This document shows positions 9,390 through 16,059 of a DNA stretch of 64,000 nt, piece by piece. The translations under genes and the position numbers were made by a program. Origin of the DNA: Halovibrio salipaludis (lineage in GTDB: Bacteria > Pseudomonadota > Gammaproteobacteria > Pseudomonadales > Oleiphilaceae); NCBI RefSeq assembly GCF_002286965.1, contig NZ_NSKD01000007.1, positions 1-64,000 on the forward strand, given 5' to 3'. A model generated the notes under the pieces. The model saw nothing but the letters and a program-made list of their open reading frames with translations, ran no database searches and was not told where the DNA came from. Each line of letters starts with the position of its first letter. Within the stretch, counting starts at the first letter, position 1.

Positions 9390-9399
9390 TTACGCCTCG
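9256..9399. repeat. Iteron-like direct repeats, possible replication origin
   Basis: The 12-mer TTTTAC(C/G)CCTCG occurs four times in the same direction: 9256-9267, 9323-9334, 9355-9366 and 9388-9399. The last three are 32-33 bp apart, about three helix turns, and are embedded in longer similar units with GGGCGAGGG between them. The last copy overlaps the stop codon of the winged-helix gene 9390-9773. Phased repeats beside a DNA-binding protein gene are the layout of a Rep-controlled origin. Confidence 0.55.
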
Positions 9400-9773
9400 A
9401 AATTATTTGTGTGCCACCCCTTCCAGTCGTCTGTAGGCTGCTTTCCGTTGGGCGACGGAAAAAACGTCAAACGCCATTCCCTGGCCTTGCGTTCATTCCT
9501 CGGGTACACCATGGCGAGATCTATGAATCCGGCATCCTGTAGCTCATCAAACGCCGCTGACGCCGTCTTCTCCCTCACCCGACACTCTTCCGCCGCCTGG
9601 CGAACGCTGTATGCTATGCGGCCGTTGCGGCTGTGAGGATCACACTTCACTGTTAGCCTGAACAGCAGTAATTGAGCAACCTTCGATAGCGCTTTGCTCT
9701 CCGGCGAATCCAGTACTTCAGGGTACGCCTGAACATACCTACCGCCGCGTAACCTCGGAATCTTCCCGCTCAT
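9390..9773 (-). CDS. Winged-helix DNA-binding protein, replication-initiator-like
   Basis: This 127-residue protein has a central winged-helix segment, YSVRQAAEECRVREKTASAA followed by FDELQDAGFIDL (about 55-90), of the kind found in phage and island replication proteins. It is the last gene of the alpA operon and overlaps the previous gene by 4 bp (ATGA). Its 3' end runs into the iteron-like repeats, which suggests it binds there. There is no helicase or primase domain, so it would rely on host replication enzymes. The replication role is inferred from position and fold; a plain transcription regulator is the alternative. Confidence 0.6.
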   Translation of the reverse strand: MSGKIPRLRGGRYVQAYPEVLDSPESKALSKVAQLLLFRLTVKCDPHSRNGRIAYSVRQAAEECRVREKTASAAFDELQDAGFIDLAMVYPRNERKAREWRLTFFPSPNGKQPTDDWKGWHTNNFEA

Positions 9774-10024
9774 CGCTCACCCCGTGCATCCTTGCGACTC
9801 ATTCCGGGTTTGCTGTCGAGTCCGCGTACTCCGTCTTCGCTCACCTCGGCAACCACGCGTGTGTCCGGTTCGCCAGGCCGTGCCAGCTCGATGACATAAA
9901 CGCTGCCGGTTTCGCGGTGACGGTCGATTGCCCACGCCAGACACTGGGGCCACGACCCTGTAAAGCGATCCCCGCCCCGCTTCTTGTAGCTCGTCATATT
10001 GACCGCGATGAACACCCGCATCAT
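9770..10024 (-). CDS. Small unknown protein of the alpA operon
   Basis: This 84-residue protein starts MMRVFIAVNMTSYKKRGGDR. The start is set at 10024 because its ATG forms an ATGA overlap with the stop of the preceding gene; the longer frame would run through that gene. It has a compact alpha/beta look with FTGSWPQCLAWAIDRHRETG, and no known domain was recognised. It is coupled at both ends to its neighbours, so it is likely translated with the replication-like protein. Confidence 0.6.
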   Translation of the reverse strand: MMRVFIAVNMTSYKKRGGDRFTGSWPQCLAWAIDRHRETGSVYVIELARPGEPDTRVVAEVSEDGVRGLDSKPGMSRKDARGER

Positions 10025-10383
10025 GCACCCCCGAGCGTTGAGCTGTTGGCGAGGAGCTGGCGGGCATAACGCCGCGATGAAGCCTGGAGTCGGTAACGGC
10101 CGGGACGGCATGGCCGCCCGTCGCGATCCAACGACTCGACGCGCTCACAGGAGATCTGAAGCTCGAGCGCTCGGAGCTGATAGATACAATGCGGCCCATT
10201 ACTAGTCCCTGCTATTCGGTCAACGCTTTCGCGCATAACTGGCCCATCCAATAGCGCGGCAAGCAGGCGCTGGTAGCGTGGCGCTAGCTTTCGACTCAGA
10301 TCACGGGTTACGCTGTCATTGCTGGTGTCGTTGGCCCCCTGCATGCCCTGGCCGGTGGCGGGGGCTGGCGCTCCTTTGCTCAT
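10021..10383 (-). CDS. Small unknown protein with a possible winged helix, alpA operon
   Basis: This 120-residue protein has a disordered Ala/Gly/Asn-rich start (1-30), then RDLSRKLAPRYQRLLAALLDG followed by MRESVDRIAGTSNGPHCIYQ and an arginine-rich end. It resembles small island proteins with a winged-helix fold that choose between reading units, but the family was not recognised. It overlaps alpA and the next gene by 4 bp each. Confidence 0.6.
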   Translation of the reverse strand: MSKGAPAPATGQGMQGANDTSNDSVTRDLSRKLAPRYQRLLAALLDGPVMRESVDRIAGTSNGPHCIYQLRALELQISCERVESLDRDGRPCRPGRYRLQASSRRYARQLLANSSTLGGA

Positions 10384-10604
10384 GTCGCATTGCCCCCTGC
10401 CCGCTCATCAATCCAGCGTTGTATGTCCGATTCACGCCAGGCCACGGCCCTTGAGCCTGTGAGGCTTACAGGACGCGGGAATTGGCCCCGCTTCATTGCA
10501 AGGTAAATGGATGACCGAGACATGGCCGTCCGGCGCATTACTTCGGGTAAGCGGTTCAGCGTTTCAGGCTGGTTTTTGACTTCGTTCGGGTTTGGATTAG
10601 CCAC
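10380..10604 (-). CDS. alpA: AlpA-family transcriptional regulator
   Basis: This 74-residue MerR-like helix-turn-helix protein has the AlpA signature LNRLPEVMRRTAMSRSSIYL, then AMKRGQFPRPVSL and VAWRESDIQRWIDER. AlpA proteins switch excision or replication genes of P4-like prophages and satellites. A GTG start at 10604 is chosen because AGAGG sits at 10612-10616, 7 bases upstream; the longer frame to 10664 has no family match. It is the first gene of a four-gene coupled operon. Two CCCAATTGGG palindromes lie 66-96 bp upstream. Confidence 0.85.
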   Translation of the reverse strand: MANPNPNEVKNQPETLNRLPEVMRRTAMSRSSIYLAMKRGQFPRPVSLTGSRAVAWRESDIQRWIDERAGGNAT

Positions 10605-10669
10605 TATTGCACCTCTATGTTCTTTCGTGGACACAGGTGCAATTAGACAGGGGCATCTATCCAAATAGT

Positions 10670-10700
10670 CCCAATTGGGGCGAGCGCTATCCCAATTGGG
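10670..10700. promoter_or_regulatory. Paired palindromic operator upstream of alpA
   Basis: The perfect palindrome CCCAATTGGG occurs at 10670-10679 and 10691-10700, exactly 21 bp (two helix turns) apart. The right copy overlaps the stop codon of the upstream gene. Two sites on one DNA face upstream of a regulator gene are typical of a dimeric repressor or activator. Confidence 0.6.
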
Positions 10701-11304
10701 ATTTGATTGCTTTCAGGACTTTGGCAATGGTTTCCTCAGATTCCGGCACCTGGAGGCGATGCCAGGCAGCCTTTTCCTGAATGGTCCTAGCCGCCGGGTA
10801 ATTCTGGCTTGTATCAATGCCCGCTTCCGCCAGCAGTGCGCGGATCAATTGCAGGTGGGTTGTTTCTTTCCGTGGATCGAGCTGTTCCGTATTGTCTCTG
10901 CTACTGTGCGCGCTGTTTTCAGAGGGTTTGCACGCTGGTTCTTCCTCTTGGTTATCAAGGCCGTCAGGAATGGCGTAGCCCTTTTTTGATAAAAAATTCA
11001 GTAGCTCATTCTGATTGACGATCCCCTCGCCATAATTATCTTCCGGATTCGTACCATTAACCCCAGTCACGTAAAGACCTTGGTATATCCAGTGTAGGAT
11101 GAGTTTTCGCACGAATTGGCTTTTCAAGTGGCCTTTGTCTTCAAGTGATGCCATTCGACCACGTACGGAGCTGCTGAGGAGGTTGCGTTGGATGTACTCT
11201 GCTGCTGGATACGGATGCCCATTCACTCCATGGAGAAGGATGCGATGTTCCAAGTCAGGAAGCGTGATTTCGTGACTGTTTCGAGGTGAGTTGGTGTCTC
11301 GCAT
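10687..11304 (-). CDS. Unknown island protein
   Basis: This 205-residue, probably cytoplasmic protein has no known domain that I recognise. The N-terminal half (1-125) is folded-looking (LILHWIYQGLYVTGVNG). It is followed by a polar, low-complexity linker (about 125-150) and a C-terminal helix (AARTIQEKAAWHRLQVPESE). It lies between the integrase and alpA on the same strand, as accessory genes of such islands do. The stop codon lies inside the palindromic operator upstream of alpA. Confidence 0.6.
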   Translation of the reverse strand: MRDTNSPRNSHEITLPDLEHRILLHGVNGHPYPAAEYIQRNLLSSSVRGRMASLEDKGHLKSQFVRKLILHWIYQGLYVTGVNGTNPEDNYGEGIVNQNELLNFLSKKGYAIPDGLDNQEEEPACKPSENSAHSSRDNTEQLDPRKETTHLQLIRALLAEAGIDTSQNYPAARTIQEKAAWHRLQVPESEETIAKVLKAIKSQLG

Positions 11305-11387
11305 TACTACGCCCCCTCAGCACCCCTAGTTGAAGTAGGAGGCCGCATCAGGCGAGCAGGGTGTTACCGCTATTCGCCAGGCCAAGG

Positions 11388-12641
11388 CTAGATGCGACCA
11401 TACTCGTTACCCGCAGGCAGCCCAATCGAGACTACATTGCTGCCACCGGCCTTCAGTTGATCCAGGTAATCCGCCCACTGCTGCATCATGCGAGTACGCT
11501 CATCGAGCCACTGAGTGCGGTTGTAGGCGCGTCCGTGGGTGTCCGCCACTCGGTGGCCCAGCTGCATCTCGACAAGCTCCACGGGGAAGCCCAGACGCTC
11601 TACAAGCATCGTGCGGGCGACGGCGCGGAAACCGTGGGCCGTCTGCCGATCCTTCATGCCCAGGTTGCGCAGCGCAGCGCTCAATGCGTTATCGCTCATG
11701 GGCCGGGCAGCGCTTCGGGCACCAGGGAAAACGAACCGGCTTCGGTGCTGACTCAATGGCTCCATGCGCTGCAAAGCGGCCAGGGCTTGATCCGACAATG
11801 GCACCACCAGCGGATCGCCGTTTTTCGTTATCGCCAGCTCGATGCGCCGGGCCTCGATGTCCACCTGTTCCCATTCCAGCGCCCTCAGATTGCCGGGGCG
11901 CAGCAGTAGAAGTGGCAGCAGCTCCAGGGCCGTCACCGTCTCCGGGGCACCCCGGTATCCGTCGATAGCGTTAAGAACCGGCACCAGGTCATCCGGTGTC
12001 GTCTGGGCAGCGAAGTGTTTTTGCCGGATCGGCGCGAGTGCTCCCTTGAGGTCAGCAGTGATGTCGCGGGTGGCAACGCCTCGGGCAACGCCATACCGCA
12101 TGATTTGCCCAATAAGCGTTTTCACCCGATGAGCAGTGTCCACGTGGCCCTGGCGTTCAATGCGGCGCAGCACCTCCAGAATCTCCGGGGGCTGGATGTC
12201 AGCGATGGGACGTACCCCAATGTGGGGGTACACCATACGTTCGAGGCGGCGCTTGTTGCGGTTGAACGTGGACGCGCCCACCGACTCAGAGTGCACCTGC
12301 TCAAGCCATTCATCCGCGAGGGTCTGAAACGAGTTGTCGAGCTTCACGCGCCGTTGCTGTTGGCGCTCGCGCCGGGCCTGCACCGGGTCAATGCCCTGGC
12401 TTACCAGTTGCCGGGCACGGTCGCGCTCATCGCGGGCCTGTTTTAGGGGTACTTCGGGGTACACGCCAATTGCCAGCAGCCGCTCCCTACCCCCAAGCCG
12501 GTACTTCATCCGCCAGTAGCGCCCGCTCTTCTGGACATGCAGATACAGCCCGCCGCCGTCGAACAGCTTGGTATTGCCGTGGGTCTCGTAGAACGCCTTT
12601 TTCAGCGTGGAATCAGTCAGCCGATTCAGTTGTCTCGCCAT
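11388..12641 (-). CDS. int: P4-type tyrosine integrase
   Basis: This 417-residue site-specific recombinase starts MARQLNRLTDSTLKKAFYET. The N-terminal arm-binding domain (about 1-95, with GLYLHVQKSGRYWRMKYRL and LAIGVYPEVPLKQARDER) is followed by a core-binding domain and a catalytic domain. The catalytic Arg (LLLRPGNLRALEW), HGFR, GH (QLGHRV) and the nucleophile Tyr (GRAYNRTQ) are all present. The ATG at 12641 is preferred, with GAGG about 11 bases upstream; the frame to 12731 has no family match. It lies 177 bp from the 3' end of tRNA-Val, the classic position for an island that uses a tRNA as its attachment site. Confidence 0.93.
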   Translation of the reverse strand: MARQLNRLTDSTLKKAFYETHGNTKLFDGGGLYLHVQKSGRYWRMKYRLGGRERLLAIGVYPEVPLKQARDERDRARQLVSQGIDPVQARRERQQQRRVKLDNSFQTLADEWLEQVHSESVGASTFNRNKRRLERMVYPHIGVRPIADIQPPEILEVLRRIERQGHVDTAHRVKTLIGQIMRYGVARGVATRDITADLKGALAPIRQKHFAAQTTPDDLVPVLNAIDGYRGAPETVTALELLPLLLLRPGNLRALEWEQVDIEARRIELAITKNGDPLVVPLSDQALAALQRMEPLSQHRSRFVFPGARSAARPMSDNALSAALRNLGMKDRQTAHGFRAVARTMLVERLGFPVELVEMQLGHRVADTHGRAYNRTQWLDERTRMMQQWADYLDQLKAGGSNVVSIGLPAGNEYGRI

Positions 12642-12818
12642 GTTCGGAGCCTCGAGGTAGCAGATACCCCCGCATGCTTCGGTATACCCCAAAATGTACC
12701 CCAATTCTGCTGCACTGCCAAACAGGTTCAAGGGTGTCCAAGGGGTGCCTTACACGGGCCTAAACTCGGGTATTTTCAAGAGGTTATGGCGTTTTTCGGA
12801 ATTGCAGGGAAGGGATAA

Positions 12819-12895
12819 TGGTGGGTGGTGCTGGGATCGAACCAGCGACCCTCGGCTTGTAAGGCCGATGCTCTCCCTAACTGAGCTAACCACCC
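12819..12895 (-). tRNA. tRNA-Val (anticodon TAC)
   Basis: A 77-base cloverleaf with acceptor GGGTGGT/ACCACCC, encoded CCA, anticodon loop CTTACAA in a TCGGC/GCCGA stem, and T-loop TTCGATC. It follows tRNA-Asp by 6 bases on the same strand. It is the likely attachment site of the island. Confidence 0.97.
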
Positions 12896-12901
12896 GAAAG
12901 A

Positions 12902-12978
12902 TGGCGGAGCGGACGGGACTCGAACCCGCGACCTCCGGCGTGACAGGCCGGCATTCTAACCATCTGAACTACCGCTCC
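12902..12978 (-). tRNA. tRNA-Asp (anticodon GTC)
   Basis: A 77-base cloverleaf with acceptor GGAGCGG/CCGCTCC, encoded GCCA end, and anticodon loop CTGTCAC in a CCGGC/GCCGG stem. It is the first gene of a tRNA-Asp/tRNA-Val transcript. Confidence 0.97.
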
Positions 12979-13019
12979 GAAACCGCTCTGCAGGGCTTTC
13001 CCTGCCGAACGAGATGCGC

Positions 13020-13047
13020 ATTTTAAGCATTTCAGTAAAGCTGTCAA
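13020..13047 (-). promoter_or_regulatory. Sigma-70 promoter of the tRNA-Asp/Val unit
   Basis: Read leftward: TTGACA (13047-13042), a 16-base spacer, and TAAAAT (13025-13020), ending about 42 bases before tRNA-Asp. The near-consensus boxes and GC-rich stretch after the -10 fit a growth-rate-controlled stable-RNA promoter. Confidence 0.8.
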
Positions 13048-13068
13048 ACCCCTTTCCGCGATTTTTTT

Positions 13069-13326
13069 TCAGGAATCCCCGGACTCCCGGCCGTCACCGC
13101 CCTCGATCACTTCCAGCGAGGGGCCACGCTGCCGGCGTTCGTTGAGCAGCGCTTCCACGTGCTTGCGCCGGGATCTGGGCACGGCCCGCTTTGCAAGCGT
13201 GCGGTTAAGCGCGTCCAGGCGGCGGGTAACCAGACCGGTGAGCGATTCCAGGTATTCGCTCTGCCAGGCTCCCCAGCGATCCAGCCGGCGGCGCAGCCGT
13301 TCTCCCGATCTCTGTCCACGGGCCAT
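13069..13326 (-). CDS. Small basic unknown protein
   Basis: This 85-residue, arginine-rich protein has a central amphipathic region (LDRWGAWQSEYLESLTGLVT) and a short acidic tail. The start at 13326 has an AAGGAGG ribosome site 8 bases upstream, inside the end of the preceding gene; the stop of that gene is 1 base away. No domain was recognised. Tight spacing indicates co-expression with the membrane coiled-coil protein, perhaps as its partner. Confidence 0.65.
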   Translation of the reverse strand: MARGQRSGERLRRRLDRWGAWQSEYLESLTGLVTRRLDALNRTLAKRAVPRSRRKHVEALLNERRQRGPSLEVIEGGDGRESGDS

Positions 13327-13327
13327 C

Positions 13328-14155
13328 TCAGGAGCCTCCTTCATTCTGGCTCTCCGACAGCCGGTCCACGCGCTCCTGCAGCTGCACAAAGCGCTGGGTC
13401 AGCTGGGCACGCGAACTGTCGATCGAATCCACCACGGACTCCAGTTCCGTCAGCTGCTCCTTCAGGGCGCTGACCTCGCCGCTTCCGGAAACTTCCTCTT
13501 CCAGTCCGGCCACGCTGCTTTCCAGCCCATCCAGTCGGGCCCGCAGTTCCTCCAGCGCCAACCTGCGGCCCTGTTGCAGCGACTGAATACGGCTGTCCAG
13601 GTCATCACGTACACCCTGAACCTGCTCTTCCACAGAGGCACGCAGCTCCCCGGCATCCGGCATGCCCTCGATGGACCCCGCCAGCTCATCAAGCCGACCC
13701 GCCTGGCTCTGCTGCCCGGCCCCAAGCTCCTCCACACGGGATTCGAGCGTGCCTGTCTGTTCCTCCAGCTTCTCGATGCGGGGCCGGTTGGTCTGGTGAG
13801 CTACGACCCAGAGCTTGCGCATCTCGTCGTCAAGCATCTCGAGCTGCTCGGAGATGGCCTGACCGGTCTCCTCGCGCTCCTCATCCACCACCCCGAGCTC
13901 CATCTGGTTGGTCCGGACATCGCTTTTCACCGTTGCCAGCCGGCTCTCAAGAGCGGCGATCCGCTGCGCCTGTTCCCATGCCAGCCAGCCCCCAGCACCT
14001 GCGCAGACCACAACGAGCACGAGCAGCAGCCATAGCGGGCGCATTCCGGGAGGCCCGGAACCACCACCGGCCTCCCCGGATCTGCCGCCTTTTCCGGAAG
14101 CGCCTCCATTTCCACGCTCAGCCAGTTGATCCTCGTCCGGTCTCAGTGACTCCAT
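13328..14155 (-). CDS. Single-pass membrane protein with long periplasmic coiled coil
   Basis: This 275-residue protein starts MESLRPDEDQLAERG. A short Gly-rich cytoplasmic tail is followed by one membrane helix (about 40-61, MRPLWLLLVLVVVCAGAG) and then almost 200 residues of heptad-like coiled coil (for example LESRLATVKSDV, LEEQTGTLESRVEELG, VDRLSESQ) to the end. The ATG at 14155 is chosen because the upstream part of the frame is Cys/His/Pro-rich and unlike the rest. The function is unknown; a structural or envelope-scaffolding role is possible. It is adjacent to but divergent from purE. Confidence 0.7.
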   Translation of the reverse strand: MESLRPDEDQLAERGNGGASGKGGRSGEAGGGSGPPGMRPLWLLLVLVVVCAGAGGWLAWEQAQRIAALESRLATVKSDVRTNQMELGVVDEEREETGQAISEQLEMLDDEMRKLWVVAHQTNRPRIEKLEEQTGTLESRVEELGAGQQSQAGRLDELAGSIEGMPDAGELRASVEEQVQGVRDDLDSRIQSLQQGRRLALEELRARLDGLESSVAGLEEEVSGSGEVSALKEQLTELESVVDSIDSSRAQLTQRFVQLQERVDRLSESQNEGGS

Positions 14156-14319
14156 GCTGCTCTCCCAGCGTCGACAGGTGCTGCCTTTGATCGGGTTCAA
14201 GGCATGGTACCCCCGGTGCGGCACTGCGCAAAGCCCGGGCACTGGTTAGCATTTGCACTGCCCCGCCTGCGGGCATAGAATATCGCGCTTTCCCGCTGGA
14301 CAGTGATGTGGAGTCACCC

Positions 14320-14817
14320 ATGGCGCAACAGGCTCAGGTCGGACTCATCATGGGCTCAAAATCGGACTGGCCGACCATGGAGCACGCGGCCAGCGTGATG
14401 GACGAGCTCGGCGTTGCCTATGAACGCCGTGTCGTATCAGCCCACCGCACCCCGGATCTGCTCAGTGACTACGCCCGGGAGGCAAGGGACCGGGGACTGC
14501 AGGTCATCATCGCGGGCGCCGGCGGCGCCGCACACCTGCCGGGCATGGTTGCAGCCCACACCACACTGCCTGTTCTGGGTGTCCCTGTTGAGTCGCGTGC
14601 ACTGAGCGGCCTGGACTCCCTGTACTCCATTGTGCAGATGCCTGGCGGTGTACCCGTGGGCACCCTCGCCATCGGCAAGGCCGGGGCCCGCAACGCCGGC
14701 CTCATGGCCGCACAGATCCTGTCCCTTTCCGATGCTGGCGTGGCGCAGGCGCTGAAGGCCTTCCGCGAGAAGCAGACGCAGGCTGTGCTCAACAGCCCGG
14801 ACCCGGCAGCGGACTGA
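14320..14817 (+). CDS. purE: N5-carboxyaminoimidazole ribonucleotide mutase PurE
   Basis: This 165-residue class I PurE moves the carboxyl group of N5-CAIR to give CAIR in purine synthesis. Family motifs are [17 protein letters not shown] at the start, VSAHRTPD, and [19 protein letters not shown]. The ATG at 14320 has GTGGAG about 7 bases upstream; an in-frame GTG at 14308 is the less likely alternative. It lies 28 bp before purK, which makes its substrate, so the pair forms an operon. Confidence 0.95.
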   Translation: MAQQAQVGLIMGSKSDWPTMEHAASVMDELGVAYERRVVSAHRTPDLLSDYAREARDRGLQVIIAGAGGAAHLPGMVAAHTTLPVLGVPVESRALSGLDSLYSIVQMPGGVPVGTLAIGKAGARNAGLMAAQILSLSDAGVAQALKAFREKQTQAVLNSPDPAAD

Positions 14818-14845
14818 ACCAAAACGAACACGGCAGGAGGGCACG

Positions 14846-15952
14846 ATGAGAATCGGCATTCTCGGCGCGGGCCAGCTTGGCCGCATGCTGACACTGGATG
14901 GCATGCGCCTGGGGCATGAATTCAGCCTCTATGACCCGGCGGGCAAAGCCTCCGCGGGCGTCGGCACCATCTACAACGACCCCGACGGCCAGCACCTCGC
15001 AACCTTCCTCAACGAGACGGACGTGGTGACCTACGAGTTCGAGCACCTGCCGCTTGATCTGGTGAACCGCATTGCCACTGAAAAGCCCGTCCATCCAGTC
15101 CCCAGGGCCCTCCAGTGCTGCCAGAACCGCACTCTCGAGAAGGCCCTGTTCCGGGATCTGGGCATCAACACAGCACCTTTCGAGGTAGTGGAGTCAGCGG
15201 AGGCACTGCAGGCCGCAACACAGCGCTTGGGGGGCCGTGTTGTGGCCAAGTCCGCCACCGACGGCTACGACGGTAAGGGACAGGCGGTGCTCGATACCCC
15301 TGAACAGGCCCCGCAGGCCTGGCCCCGTCTCGGCTGTGACACAGCCATTGCCGAATCCTTTGTGCCTTTCAGGCGGGAGCTGTCCATTGTGGCCGCTCGC
15401 GGCCAGGACGGCGAAATGGCCTTCTATCCACTGGCCGAGAATATCCACCACCAGGGCATCCTGCGCTTCTCCATTGCACCGGCACCGCACGTCACGCCGG
15501 AGCTCGAGGACCAGGCCCAGCGCATGATCCGCACATTGATGAACGAGCTGGGCTATGTGGGCGTGCTGGCACTGGAAATGTTTGAAACGGAGGAAGGCCT
15601 GGTCGCCAACGAGATGGCCCCCCGTGTACACAACTCCGGTCACTGGAGCCAGAACGGCGCAGTCACCAGCCAGTTCGAGAACCATATCCGGGCCGTCTCG
15701 GGGCTGCCCCTGGGCGAAACGGCAGCCTTACAGCCCACCTGCATGATCAACCTGATCGGCGAAACAGGACCGGTGGCGGAGATCCTCAGGCTGCCCTACA
15801 CCCACCTGCACCTCTATGGAAAGGCCGGGCGGTCGGGGCGCAAGGTGGGCCACATCAACATCCTTGCGGATTCACTGGAGGAGCTGCGCTGGCGCGCCAT
15901 GAACACCGCAAGCCTGCTGCCGGAGTGTCCGGAGTTCGACTGGCGACCCTGA
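14846..15952 (+). CDS. purK: N5-carboxyaminoimidazole ribonucleotide synthase PurK
   Basis: This 368-residue ATP-grasp enzyme makes N5-CAIR from AIR, bicarbonate and ATP. It starts MRIGILGAGQLGRMLTLDG. It has the ATP-grasp core VVAKSATDGYDGKGQ (about 130-145), EMAPRVHNSGHWSQ (about 257-270) and HLYGKAGRSGRKVGHI near the end. A good ribosome site (GGAGG) lies at 14836-14840. Length and motifs are normal. Confidence 0.96.
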   Translation: MRIGILGAGQLGRMLTLDGMRLGHEFSLYDPAGKASAGVGTIYNDPDGQHLATFLNETDVVTYEFEHLPLDLVNRIATEKPVHPVPRALQCCQNRTLEKALFRDLGINTAPFEVVESAEALQAATQRLGGRVVAKSATDGYDGKGQAVLDTPEQAPQAWPRLGCDTAIAESFVPFRRELSIVAARGQDGEMAFYPLAENIHHQGILRFSIAPAPHVTPELEDQAQRMIRTLMNELGYVGVLALEMFETEEGLVANEMAPRVHNSGHWSQNGAVTSQFENHIRAVSGLPLGETAALQPTCMINLIGETGPVAEILRLPYTHLHLYGKAGRSGRKVGHINILADSLEELRWRAMNTASLLPECPEFDWRP

Positions 15953-16059
15953 TGGGTGGCCTACTCCCTGCGCTGATTTTCAGCTTTTCACACAGACCTG
16001 CTACGCTTGTGCAGAGCCGGGGTTTCCCGGAGGGAGTGACAAGGAATCCGGACTGATCC

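Larger units (their letters stand above)
1..12818. mobile_element. Genomic island integrated at tRNA-Val (left end not in window)
   Basis: The integrase abuts an intact tRNA-Val 3' end. All genes from the integrase to the nuclease read away from the tRNA and include AlpA, replication-like and defence genes. No second copy of the tRNA 3' end was found to the left, so the far attachment site is probably beyond position 1 or was lost near the IS66 remnant. Confidence 0.6.

Noticed and set aside
1..12818. Second copy of the tRNA-Val 3' end (left att site)
   Set aside because: Looked for the CCCAGCACCACCC-type end on both strands to the left and found none; likely outside the window.
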